Source: Bacteroidales bacterium
GTDB taxonomy: Bacteria > Bacteroidota > Bacteroidia > Bacteroidales > JAAUTT01
Direction: 5' to 3'
DNA length: 5,574 bases
NCBI GenBank assembly: GCA_012031335.1
Contig: JAAUTT010000363.1
Span: forward strand, 1 to 5,574
Each line of letters opens with the position of its first letter. The stretch's first letter is position 1. This document shows positions 1-5,572 of the stretch, one piece after another. The notes beneath the pieces are model-generated. The model worked only from the letters and a program-made list of their open reading frames with translations. It was not told the origin of the DNA and did not search any database. A program made the translations under genes and the position numbers.

Positions 1-648
1 AAGTGTAGTCTCAATGGTTCCTTCGTCGTTGTATGCCTTCACATTAAAAGCCGTTCCTACTGCCTTGATATCAATATAAGATGTTTTTACTATAAAAGGC
101 AGATTTTTATTCTTGTGGACATTGAAAAAAGCCTCTCCATCGAGACTCAGTTCGCGGTTATTTATGTTAAACCCTGCATTATATTTCAGTTTACTTCCGG
201 CATTCAACAGCACCTTTGAACCATCGGGCATTGTAATTTCGGTTTTTGCCCCTAGCGGAGCTTTGATTTCGTAATAAGTGGTACCTGCATTTTGAAATGG
301 TTGGGGTTTTAATACAGTATATGTCAAAAAAACTGATACAACAACCGCCAGGAAAACAGCAGCCACTTTAAAGGTTATATTGAGGAGTTCTCTGGTTTTA
401 TTTACCTCTGGTTTATTAAGCTCGTTCAGATTTATTTTATCGTTGATGTTTGAATAGATGCTGTCGAAGTCTACATCTTTCAATTCGGTTTCATCCGAAA
501 AGTCTTTCAGCTGATCGTAAAGATATTGTTTTACCTTCTCTTCATTTTCGGGTGAGGAGAGCCAGTTCATAAATTGCTGACGCTCCCCGGGCGTAAACTT
601 TTGATTCAAATAATTTTTAAACCCATCGTTTAGTTCGTAAAGGCTCAT
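1..648 (-). CDS. FecR-family anti-sigma factor, N-terminal 216 residues (runs off left edge)
   Basis: This is the N-terminal part of an inner-membrane anti-sigma factor that would hold the neighbouring ECF sigma factor inactive and release it on a signal from a TonB-dependent outer-membrane receptor. The frame is open from ATG at 648 to the window edge with no stop. Residues 1-90 form a charged cytoplasmic domain with the early motif FTPGERQQFMNWL near 18-30, the expected sigma-binding part. One transmembrane helix lies at about 95-113 (VAAVFLAVVVSVFLTYTVL). The periplasmic FecR domain follows, with family-typical stretches: APLGAKTEITMPDGSKVLLN (130-149), LSLDGEAFFNV (167-177) and VGTAFNVKAY (197-206). 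Bacteroidota FecR proteins usually have over 300 residues, so the C-terminal part (often DUF4974) is missing only because the window ends. It lies 78 bases downstream of the sigma gene on the same strand, so the two are probably co-transcribed. It is the only protein gene here without a frameshift. The family is confident; the signal is unknown. Confidence 0.93.
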   Translation of the reverse strand, partial: MSLYELNDGFKNYLNQKFTPGERQQFMNWLSSPENEEKVKQYLYDQLKDFSDETELKDVDFDSIYSNINDKINLNELNKPEVNKTRELLNITFKVAAVFLAVVVSVFLTYTVLKPQPFQNAGTTYYEIKAPLGAKTEITMPDGSKVLLNAGSKLKYNAGFNINNRELSLDGEAFFNVHKNKNLPFIVKTSYIDIKAVGTAFNVKAYNDEGTIETTL

Positions 649-726
649 TGTTATTGTAGTGTTTATGATTAATACAACTGAATATGGCAGAGTACTTACT
701 CCTGAATATAAAAAAATGGAATTTTT

Positions 727-1288
727 TTACAGAAAAAGAAAAAGTATGGAGCTTATATCGTTTTTCAGATTCTTTCTGAGATATTTAAGCGCTTTATATA
801 CCTGGTTTTCGACAGTTCGTACCGAAATTTGCAATCTAGCAGCAATTTCCTCATACGGTAATCCTTCGTGGCGGCTTAACCTGAATATAATTTTACGTTG
901 TTCAGGGAGTTTTTCAATAAGGATGTTTACACTTTCCTGCAAGCTGTTGAAGTAGATATTTTCGAGGGTGGTATTATCATGCTCTTCAGGTCCTTCGGCC
1001 AGGTTACCCGACCGTACTTTCTTGTACTTAAAATAGTTATATATGTGATTAACCGTTATTTTATACAAATAGCTTTTCAATGACAAATTATCCTGAATTG
1101 CCGCACGGGTTTCCCAGGTTTTAACAAACACTGCCTGTATGATTTCTTCGGCATCACTTTTTCGACTTTAGGTAGGAAAGCGCAAAACTAAATATTTTCC
1201 GGCTGTACAGATTATAAAACTGATGAAATGCAAGCTTGTCTCCGTCTCTGATCCGGGAAGCAAGGGAATCAGGTTCATCAAGATTCAT
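727..1288 (-). CDS. ECF RNA polymerase sigma-70 factor (Bacteroidota expansion type), frameshifted by one base
   Basis: This alternative sigma factor directs RNA polymerase to a small regulon and is probably restrained by the FecR-like protein encoded next. Read from ATG at 1288, the frame gives region 2 (GDKLAFHQFYNLYSRKIF, about residues 16-33) and then hits TGA after SYLKSK. Removing one base from the T5 run at 1158-1162 (A5 on the coding strand) continues it as SDAEEIIQAVFVKTWETR and runs to TAA at 727, giving 186 residues, normal for the family. Region 4 is complete: LPEQRKIIFRLSRHEG (about 127-142) and the helix-turn-helix LPYEEIAARLQISVRTVENQ (143-162). A GTG-initiated fragment starting at 1131 would lack most of region 2, so it is not the real start. 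A consensus promoter sits 31 bases upstream of the ATG. Sigma followed by FecR is the classic order for pairs controlling SusC/SusD-like uptake loci in Bacteroidota. Family assignment is secure. Whether the shift is biological is doubtful. Confidence 0.92.
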
Positions 1289-1318
1289 TAGTTAAAATAA
1301 AATTAAGCTAAATTTTTC

Positions 1319-1349
1319 CAAACCTAATTGAAAATTTAAATGAACCAAA
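1319..1349 (-). promoter_or_regulatory. Bacteroidota-type promoter for the ECF sigma gene
   Basis: Read on the minus strand, TTTG (1349-1346) is followed after exactly 19 bases by TAGGTTTG (1326-1319). Both boxes match the Bacteroidota housekeeping consensus (TTTG, 19-21 bases, TAnnTTTG) without mismatch. Transcription would begin near 1312, leaving a short leader of about two dozen bases before the ATG at 1288. This suggests the sigma/anti-sigma pair is expressed by the primary sigma factor; autoregulation is not visible. Confidence 0.72.
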
Positions 1350-1757
1350 TCTGTTTTAAATTTTTAAATCCTTTTTACAGCTCTCTGGTATTAGAGCTGC
1401 TTCGTAAAAATATATTCCGAATATTCGGGTAAATAAATCCCCACTTTAAAAAATTTGAGGAATTAGATCGACCCGAATTTTATATTTCCAATATGAATTT
1501 GAACCAATAAGTATCGGCTTTCAATTGCCAGAATCCCCTTATAAAAAGAAAATACAACCAATTTTAATAGTTCAAACAGAAAATAATTCTCGTTATTCTG
1601 TTTTATGGAATAGTTTTGGATTCAAATAGTTGCAAAATATTATGGTTCTGGCAAGTAATTAATTATTGCAATGTTTGATCTCTTCCAGCAAGAAGAATTC
1701 ATCAGAACAGTTTGCCTGAGTTTACTTGTTCTTATGATATTTAGGGCTTCCGGTAAA
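1350..1757. other. Spacer without a confident gene
   Basis: This stretch separates the divergently read sigma and AI-2E transporter genes. It is very AT-rich. A bulged hairpin is visible at 1576-1601, whose arms ACAGAAAATAA and TTATTCTGT pair apart from two extra A bases; it is followed by TTTTATGG and might act as a weak terminator. A short possible coding stretch at 1493-1629 becomes open only if one base is added near 1506; it is described under findings. I recognise no RNA gene, insertion sequence or riboswitch here. Confidence 0.4.
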
Positions 1758-1765
1758 TATTTTTG
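1758..1765 (+). promoter_or_regulatory. Possible -7 box of the AI-2E transporter promoter
   Basis: TATTTTTG matches the Bacteroidota -7 consensus TAnnTTTG exactly and lies 36 bases before the ATG at 1802. No good -33 TTTG is found 19-21 bases upstream; the nearest is CTTG at 1725-1728, 29 bases away. The call therefore rests on one box in AT-rich DNA and could be chance. Confidence 0.33.
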
Positions 1766-1801
1766 TGAATTATTTGATAACTGATTTCAAAGTAATAGTT
1801 T

Positions 1802-2913
1802 ATGATTAAACCTGCACCACTAAGTAAAGTTGTAAAATATTCTTTTCCTTATTGTACTGTTTACAGTCATTCTTTATTTCGGGCGGAATATACTTATCCT
1901 ACTGATGTTTTCAGTTTTTTTTACGATGCTGATGATCCCGGTTTCCCGCAAATTCGAGAGCTGGGGAATGTCCAGGGTATTTTCAACCTTAACATCAGTA
2001 TTCATAATTATAATAGCCATATTGATAGTGTTAGGATTGATATACATACAGGTTGCTGCCTTTAATGACGATCTGCCTAATATTCAAAAGAAGCTTGAAG
2101 GTTCAATAAATGGAATTCAGAATTGGATCCAAATCAATTTCGGAGTAAGTAGTGAAAGTCAGATTGCTACACTTAAAAATCAGTTGAAGGATGCCATGAG
2201 CAATGCAGGTGCATTCCTTGCAGGCATAGTGAAAGGAATCATTTCCGTCATTGGAAGTTCAGCTCTGGTTTTGGTATTAACCTTTCTGTTTCTGCTCAAT
2301 CGCGAAAAATACGAGAATTTCTTTGTGATGTTCTATAAGGACGAGCAAAGAACAGAAGTTAAGGCTGTGATTCACAAATCAGCAATATTGCACAGCAATA
2401 TTTAGTTGGAAGATTGATCTCGATTATTATTTTAACCATCTTTTATTTCATTGGATTACAAATTATTGGGATAAAGAATGCTTTTCTGTTATCGGCCATT
2501 GCAGCACTGGTTACTTTTATTCCCTATGTGGGTCCAATTATTGGCGGTCTTTTGCCGTTTACCATGGCGTTGGTTACAGAAGATACCTTCGGACCAGCGC
2601 TAGGAGTAATTATTGTTATATCGATTGCACAGGCCTTTGACAACTATGTAATAACGCCCCTGTTTATTGGTGGAAGTGTAAACATCAGTCCATTTTTACC
2701 ATATTTATTTTAATTGTTGGCGGAATGTTATGGGGTATTGCCGGAGTGATTCTTTTTATACCACTTCTGGGAATGCTAAAAATTATTTTTGATAATGTTG
2801 AAGGTCTGCAACCTTATGCTTACCTGGTGGGAAATCAAAAAAGCGATACAGCAACCAGAGATGCATGGAAAAAGATAAAAAAGAAATTTAAGGGAAGAAA
2901 AAGTGAATCTTAA
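1802..2913 (+). CDS. AI-2E family transporter (UPF0118/PerM-like), three frameshifts
   Basis: This is a polytopic inner-membrane protein of the AI-2E family (PF01594). E. coli TqsA exports autoinducer-2 and other members are reported as ion antiporters, so the substrate here cannot be inferred. Three single-base corrections restore one 370-residue protein, typical of the family: remove one base in the A4 run at 1834-1837, add one at A3 2376-2378, add one at T5 2693-2697. The repaired N-terminus runs MIKPAPLSKVVK and then into hydrophobic ILFLIVLFTVILYFGRNI. Further membrane segments lie at about 31-47 and 66-84, followed by a soluble stretch from FNDDLPNIQKKL (about 87). Family hallmarks follow the second shift: QQYLVGRLIS, FIPYVGPIIGGLLPF and DNYVITPLFIGGSVNISP. 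After the third come VGGMLWGIAGVILFIPLLGM and a lysine-rich tail. The ATG at 1802 was chosen because it gives the usual short cytoplasmic leader; later in-frame Met codons would cut into the first helices. No terminator is evident downstream. Confidence 0.9.
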
Positions 2914-2977
2914 GACTTAAAACACTATTGTCCGGTACCAAAAAGATGAAATCGCGGGGAGTGTCTTGTCAACTGTG

Positions 2978-2994
2978 CAACTTCTACAAAGTTG
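2978..2994. repeat. Palindromic repeat copy 1
   Basis: CAACTTCTACAAAGTTG folds into a 6-bp stem (CAACTT/AAGTTG) with loop CTACA. It shares its length and TCTAC centre with the palindromes at 3033-3049 and 3127-3143. It lies in the spacer after the AI-2E gene, outside any credible coding region. Confidence 0.6.
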
Positions 2995-3016
2995 GCAGAA
3001 GCTACCTTCCATTTTA

Positions 3017-3106
3017 TTTTCTAACAATTATGTAACTTCTACGAAGTTGAAAATATCCTCGGAGGGCCTGCCTCGCCGTCAGGCAGGGATACATAATTGT
3101 AGAAAA
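3017..3106. repeat. 90-base inverted-repeat element with nested hairpins
   Basis: The left arm 3017-3034 (TTTTCTAACAATTATGTA) pairs with the right arm 3090-3106 (TACATAATTGTAGAAAA) over 17 bp with a single bulged A. Inside sit two hairpins: palindrome copy 2 at 3033-3049, and a GC-rich hairpin with stem CCTGCCT/AGGCAGG (3067-3073 and 3081-3087) around a 7-base loop. The whole would fold as a branched, cruciform-like structure. It encodes nothing recognisable. It resembles a REP- or MITE-like intergenic repeat; no transposase or RAYT-type gene is in the window. Confidence 0.6.
3033..3049. repeat. Palindromic repeat copy 2
   Basis: TAACTTCTACGAAGTTG has six Watson-Crick pairs plus an outer T-G wobble around loop TAC. 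It begins within the left arm of the surrounding 90-base inverted repeat, so the two structures compete for one or two bases. Confidence 0.6.
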
Positions 3107-3126
3107 GATAAATATGATTGAGGCCA

Positions 3127-3143
3127 CAACCTCGTAGAGGTTG
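3127..3143. repeat. Palindromic repeat copy 3, opposite orientation
   Basis: CAACCTCGTAGAGGTTG is a perfect 7-bp stem (CAACCTC/GAGGTTG) with loop GTA. Its reverse complement, CAACCTCTACGAGGTTG, aligns with the other two copies. It differs from them by a T-A to C-G swap at one stem pair, which keeps the pairing. This places it in the same family in inverted orientation. Confidence 0.62.
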
Positions 3144-3289
3144 CATACTAATTTACCGAACAATACTGAAGTTAAAGTAAGAATATCTATTTTAATTAAT
3201 GCATTTACATTCCAGCATTAATATTACATTTTAACTGTATGGAATATTATTTGAATTAGTAAGGGTATACAACTAAATATATCAAAGTT

Positions 3290-3478
3290 ATGAAGCGTTT
3301 GCCGGAAAATATCGCAAAAATTGCAGGATTGTTAATCAATTATGGTTTGAGAAAGCAGCTTATTTTACTATCAGTCTTGCACTTACTAAAATTCATCATT
3401 CATAAGTTTTTAAAATTAATCGTTAATAAATTGAAATTAAAGTTTGTGGAAACAATTCCACATATGGCTAATAGTTAA
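3290..3478 (+). CDS. Doubtful small ORF, 62 codons, no recognised family
   Basis: An ATG-initiated frame encodes a basic protein with hydrophobic stretches: LRKQLILLSVLHLLKFIIHK in the middle and a lysine-rich KLIVNKLKLKF after it. I recognise no domain. No convincing promoter or ribosome binding site precedes it. A second frame over the first part (about 3292-3402) also reads plausibly, with WFEKAAYFTISLALTKI, so the true frame is unclear given the indel rate elsewhere in this window. Its end contains a small hairpin (TGTGGAA/TTCCACA, 3445-3462). The flanks, 3144-3289 and 3479-3674, hold no gene I can support; an 8-bp inverted repeat ATTAATGC/GCATTAAT occurs at 3195-3222. The ORF may be a small gene, a remnant, or chance. 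Confidence 0.22.
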   Translation: MKRLPENIAKIAGLLINYGLRKQLILLSVLHLLKFIIHKFLKLIVNKLKLKFVETIPHMANS

Positions 3479-3674
3479 TTTCTGATATTTCTGCTATGAG
3501 CTATGGCTAAAACATAAGCGATTTTTTAGGAAGGGTCTCCACTGAAGAATAAAATTGATTATCATTCGGGCTTTGGAAAGTCGGAGTGTTGTTCAAACAT
3601 TTAAACGGAAAGTTGCGGAATACTTTCCCAAGTAAGCTTAATAAATTTAAAAATGTCGAACTAAAACGAAAATT

Positions 3675-4072
3675 ATGAAACTAATTTTGACTTTATTCAT
3701 CAGCATATTTATAATATCATCCTGTGCTACCACAACTAAATTTCCGGTTTCGGATATTACACCTGCTGCAAGTATTACAGCAAGTAAGAAGAAAGATAAT
3801 AACGGAAATTATAAGATTTCAGTTGTAGCCAATAATCTGTCGAGTGCCGATAGATTAAATCCTCCAAAAAAAGTATATGTAGTGTGGATAACAACTCCTC
3901 AGAACGGAACGAAATACCTGGGCAGTTGAAAATAAAATGCCAAAAAGCAACGCTGGAAACACTAACTTCTTTCGATCCTCAGGAAATTTTCATTACGGCA
4001 GAGGAGGAAGGAAATATCTCCTACGCCTCAGGTCTGGAAATTTCAAGAGTATCGTTCAATGGGAATCCTTAA
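3675..4072 (+). CDS. Small secreted lipoprotein, function unknown, one frameshift
   Basis: The N-terminus is a typical lipoprotein signal peptide: MKLILTLFISIFIISSC, with lipobox ISSC and the lipidated cysteine at residue 17. The mature protein should be anchored in the outer or inner membrane. The residues after the Cys (ATTTKF) are not the lysine-plus-acidic surface-export signal known in Bacteroidota, so a periplasm-facing position is more likely (inference). The frame stops early after GTKYLGS. Adding one base to the G3 run at 3920-3922 joins it to LGQLKIK, then ATLETLTSFDPQEIFITAEE and a C-terminus ending SFNGNP, 132 residues in all. A conserved-looking core is PPKKVYVVW (63-71), followed by QNGTKYLG. 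I recall similar short Bacteroidota proteins of unknown function but cannot name a family. The ATG at 3675 is fixed by the signal peptide. A strong hairpin terminator starts 51 bases after the stop, so the gene is probably a single transcription unit. Confidence 0.8.
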
Positions 4073-4122
4073 ATCAAATTATGAGGTGATTATGAATAGT
4101 ACATTGACGGATTAAAAAATAA

Positions 4123-4156
4123 AAATCCGCTTAAACACTGATATTTAAGCGGATTT
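4123..4156. terminator. Strong bidirectional hairpin terminator
   Basis: AAATCCGCTTAAA (4123-4135) and TTTAAGCGGATTT (4144-4156) form a perfect 13-bp stem with loop CACTGATA. On the plus strand it is followed by AGTTTTGTTTG and would end lipoprotein transcription. On the minus strand an A/T tract (AAAAAATAAA before the stem) supplies a U-rich tail, so it could also stop read-through from the tRNA side. Confidence 0.82.
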
Positions 4157-4179
4157 AGTTTTGTTTGATATGATGCTCG

Positions 4180-4252
4180 CGGAGAGCGAGGGATTACTCC
4201 CTTTGGTCGTGAGGGCTTCGCCGTTCGAACCCTGGTTCTCATCCCTCGCTCT
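4180..4252 (-). repeat. tRNA-Ser 3'-end-derived structured repeat with 30-base insertion
   Basis: Two blocks match the 3' end of the neighbouring tRNA-Ser gene exactly and in the same orientation: CGGAGAGCGAGGGA (4180-4193, identical to 4286-4299) and TTCGAACCC (4224-4232, identical to 4300-4308). They are contiguous in the tRNA but separated here by 30 bases (4194-4223). The unit is bounded by a perfect 12-bp inverted repeat, AGAGCGAGGGAT (4183-4194) and ATCCCTCGCTCT (4241-4252). An inner hairpin is also visible on the minus strand: AGGGTTCG pairs with CGAAGCCCT apart from one bulge. It lacks the rest of a tRNA, so it is not a functional gene. It may be a mobile structured repeat or the scar of integration at the tRNA. 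Confidence 0.65.
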
Positions 4253-4256
4253 AAAT

Positions 4257-4282
4257 AAAAAAAAGTCGCAATTAAGCGACTT
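4257..4282 (-). terminator. Rho-independent terminator of tRNA-Ser
   Basis: On the minus strand, starting 3 bases after the tRNA 3' end, AAGTCGC pairs with GCGACTT (4282-4276 and 4269-4263) around a 6-base loop. It is followed directly by a run of eight T bases (4264-4257). This is a textbook intrinsic terminator. Confidence 0.85.
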
Positions 4283-4285
4283 CAG

Positions 4286-4370
4286 CGGAGAGCGAGGGAT
4301 TCGAACCCCCGGTACCTTGCGGTACAACAGTTTTCGAGACTGCCACGATCGACCACTCTGCCAGCTCTCC
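4286..4370 (-). tRNA. tRNA-Ser (anticodon CGA, reads UCG)
   Basis: The 85-base minus-strand sequence folds as a type II tRNA. The acceptor stem is GGAGAGC/GCTCTCC with discriminator G, the one expected for serine. The anticodon stem GCAGT/ACTGT encloses loop CTCGAAA with anticodon CGA. The long variable arm has stem GTACC/GGTAC and a GCAA tetraloop, and the T arm GGGGG-TTCGAAT-CCCTC is normal. The D stem is weak: one of its three expected pairs appears as A-C, which may be natural or another sequence error. The 3' CCA is not encoded (CTGA follows), so it would be added by the nucleotidyltransferase. A promoter and a terminator flank it closely, so it is a stand-alone unit. Confidence 0.96.
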
Positions 4371-4382
4371 TTTTTAGTTCCG

Positions 4383-4413
4383 CAAAAGTAAAGTTTTTAT
4401 TTATAATTGAAAA
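4383..4413 (-). promoter_or_regulatory. Probable promoter of tRNA-Ser
   Basis: On the minus strand TACTTTTG (4390-4383) matches the TAnnTTTG -7 box exactly, 12 bases before the mature tRNA 5' end. TTTT (4413-4410) stands 19 bases upstream in the -33 position with one mismatch to TTTG. A perfect TTTG at 4418-4415 is 24 bases away, longer than usual. Transcription would start a few bases before the tRNA. Confidence 0.55.
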
Positions 4414-4562
4414 TCAAACACCACTTTAATTTCTCCTTAGGTTAAATACCAAATTTGTAAATTAGGAGGTAAGTGGTGGTCGTAATCAAGAACCCAGTGT
4501 TGAGATTGGAAATTATCCTTTTGCTTGTCAGGGTTGAAGTATTCGAATACCTGTATTTGCCT

Positions 4563-5447
4563 TTATTCAATAAAAAATAATGCCACTCCTATTACACTTA
4601 TCACTGCTCCAATTATTTCGCGAAGTGTTACTTTCTGTTTAAAAATAAACACCGAAGGGGCGATGATCAATATAGGAACCAGCGCCATAATGGTTGAAGC
4701 AATTCCGGTTTCTGTATACTTAACTGATAATAGTGAGAAAGAAACTCCAAGGAAAGGTCCGAAAAATGATCCAATAATTATTCCCCGCATCCCGATTTTA
4801 TGTTTGAAAGCGTTCCTGATCTGATCTCCCCGATTAAGGATAAATACCAGAGCGGTAAACCCAACCATACCTGTAATAATCCTTATTTGTGTGGCAGCAA
4901 ATGGATCGTAATCGCCCATTCCTTTTTTGCTTAGTACCAATCCGGAAGCCTGTCCGACTGCTCCGCCCAAAGCCAACAGAAATCCCTTCAGAGGCATATT
5001 GAACCTGAACTTTTCATTAGGCGCTTTCCGGCTGAATATGGCAAGGGAAATCCCTGCAACGGTAAGCAGCATGCCCAAAAGATTGAAGCCTGTGAGGTGC
5101 TCTCCGAGTAAGAAAAAACCCATGAAGGCAGTTATTGGAGGAACCAGGGTCATAATAAGCATTGCCATCCGGGAACCGATAATGGTAAACGATTTGAAAA
5201 GGAAAAGATCGCCCAAAACAAATCCGATTAACCCCGAAAGGCTAAGCCATAGCCATTGGTTAACACCGGCATCAGTAGGGAAAATTATACCCCGGTAAAA
5301 AAGGTAAATACACTCAAAAAAAAGAAGCCTAGAAAAAGCCTGATCAGATTCACCGCCAGCGATCCAACTTTATTACTGGCCGATTCGAACGATAAGGCGG
5401 TTATAGTCCAGAAGAAAGCTACCAATAAATGCAGCAAATTCTCCCAT
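4563..5447 (-). CDS. DMT superfamily transporter, EamA-type, two frameshifts
   Basis: This is an inner-membrane permease of the drug/metabolite transporter superfamily, with two EamA (PF00892) repeats and about ten membrane segments. Substrates in this superfamily range from amino acids and nucleosides to drugs, so none is proposed. The intact part (residues 78-294) contains GSRMAMLIMTLVPPITAFMG and LLGEHLTGFNLLGMLLTVAG, which close repeat one. Repeat two ends with TGIASTIMALVPILIIAPSV and then REIIGAVISVIGVALFFIE. The first 77 residues are recovered by two corrections: add one base to the A6 run at 5297-5302 and remove one near 5422-5423. This yields MGEFAAFIVAFFWTITALSF, then the first helices through FFYRGIIFPTD and LIGFVLGDLFLFKSF. 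The repaired length is 294 residues, normal for the family. ATG 5447 matches usual family starts; ATG 5456 would add three residues. A TTG start at 5216 would delete the first helices and is not credible. It lies upstream of the tRNA on the same strand but the tRNA has its own promoter. Confidence 0.9.
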
Positions 5448-5500
5448 ATGATTCATTTGCATATATCAGAATTAAGGGGGTAAAGTTACATTTTTATAGG

Positions 5501-5572
5501 AAAAGCTTTATATTTGAAACCATTTTTTTTTGAAAAAGTAATTATTTTTTAAACTCCAAAAATAAAGCTTTT
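5501..5572. repeat. 11-bp inverted repeat in AT-rich flank
   Basis: AAAAGCTTTAT (5501-5511) is exactly complementary to ATAAAGCTTTT (5562-5572), with 50 AT-rich bases between. Because AAAGCTTT is itself palindromic, part of the match is low complexity. It lies upstream of the DMT gene and at the window edge, so it could belong to a neighbouring gene's control region or terminator. Confidence 0.35.

Noticed and set aside
659..955. 98-codon plus-strand ORF
   Set aside because: It lies antisense to the ECF sigma gene and its leader; the sigma protein shows clear family motifs while this frame shows none.
898..1083. 61-codon plus-strand ORF
   Set aside because: It is antisense to the sigma-factor coding sequence, with no recognisable features.
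1842..2065. Continuation of the 1802 frame past the first frameshift
   Set aside because: Only the first dozen residues from 1802 belong to the AI-2E protein; beyond that this frame is out of register with the family sequence in the adjacent frame.
2978..3143. CRISPR array
   Set aside because: There are only three short palindromes in mixed orientation with unequal spacing and no cas genes.
3445..3462. Terminator from the hairpin TGTGGAA/TTCCACA
   Set aside because: The stem is not followed by a T-run on either strand.
4180..4252. A second tRNA gene
   Set aside because: Only T-arm and acceptor 3' sequence is present, interrupted by 30 bases; there is no anticodon arm or acceptor 5' strand in tRNA order.
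4145..4327. 60-codon minus-strand ORF
   Set aside because: It runs through the terminators, the tRNA-derived repeat and part of tRNA-Ser, so it is not coding.
4161..4391. 76-codon plus-strand ORF
   Set aside because: It is the antisense translation of tRNA-Ser; GERGIRTPGT-type peptides are a common spurious product of such genes.
4525..4824. 99-codon plus-strand ORF
   Set aside because: It is a shadow of the DMT transporter gene on the opposite strand.
4927..5483. Two plus-strand ORFs (4927-5298 and 5256-5483)
   Set aside because: Both are antisense to the DMT gene; their composition reflects the reverse complement of membrane-protein codons.
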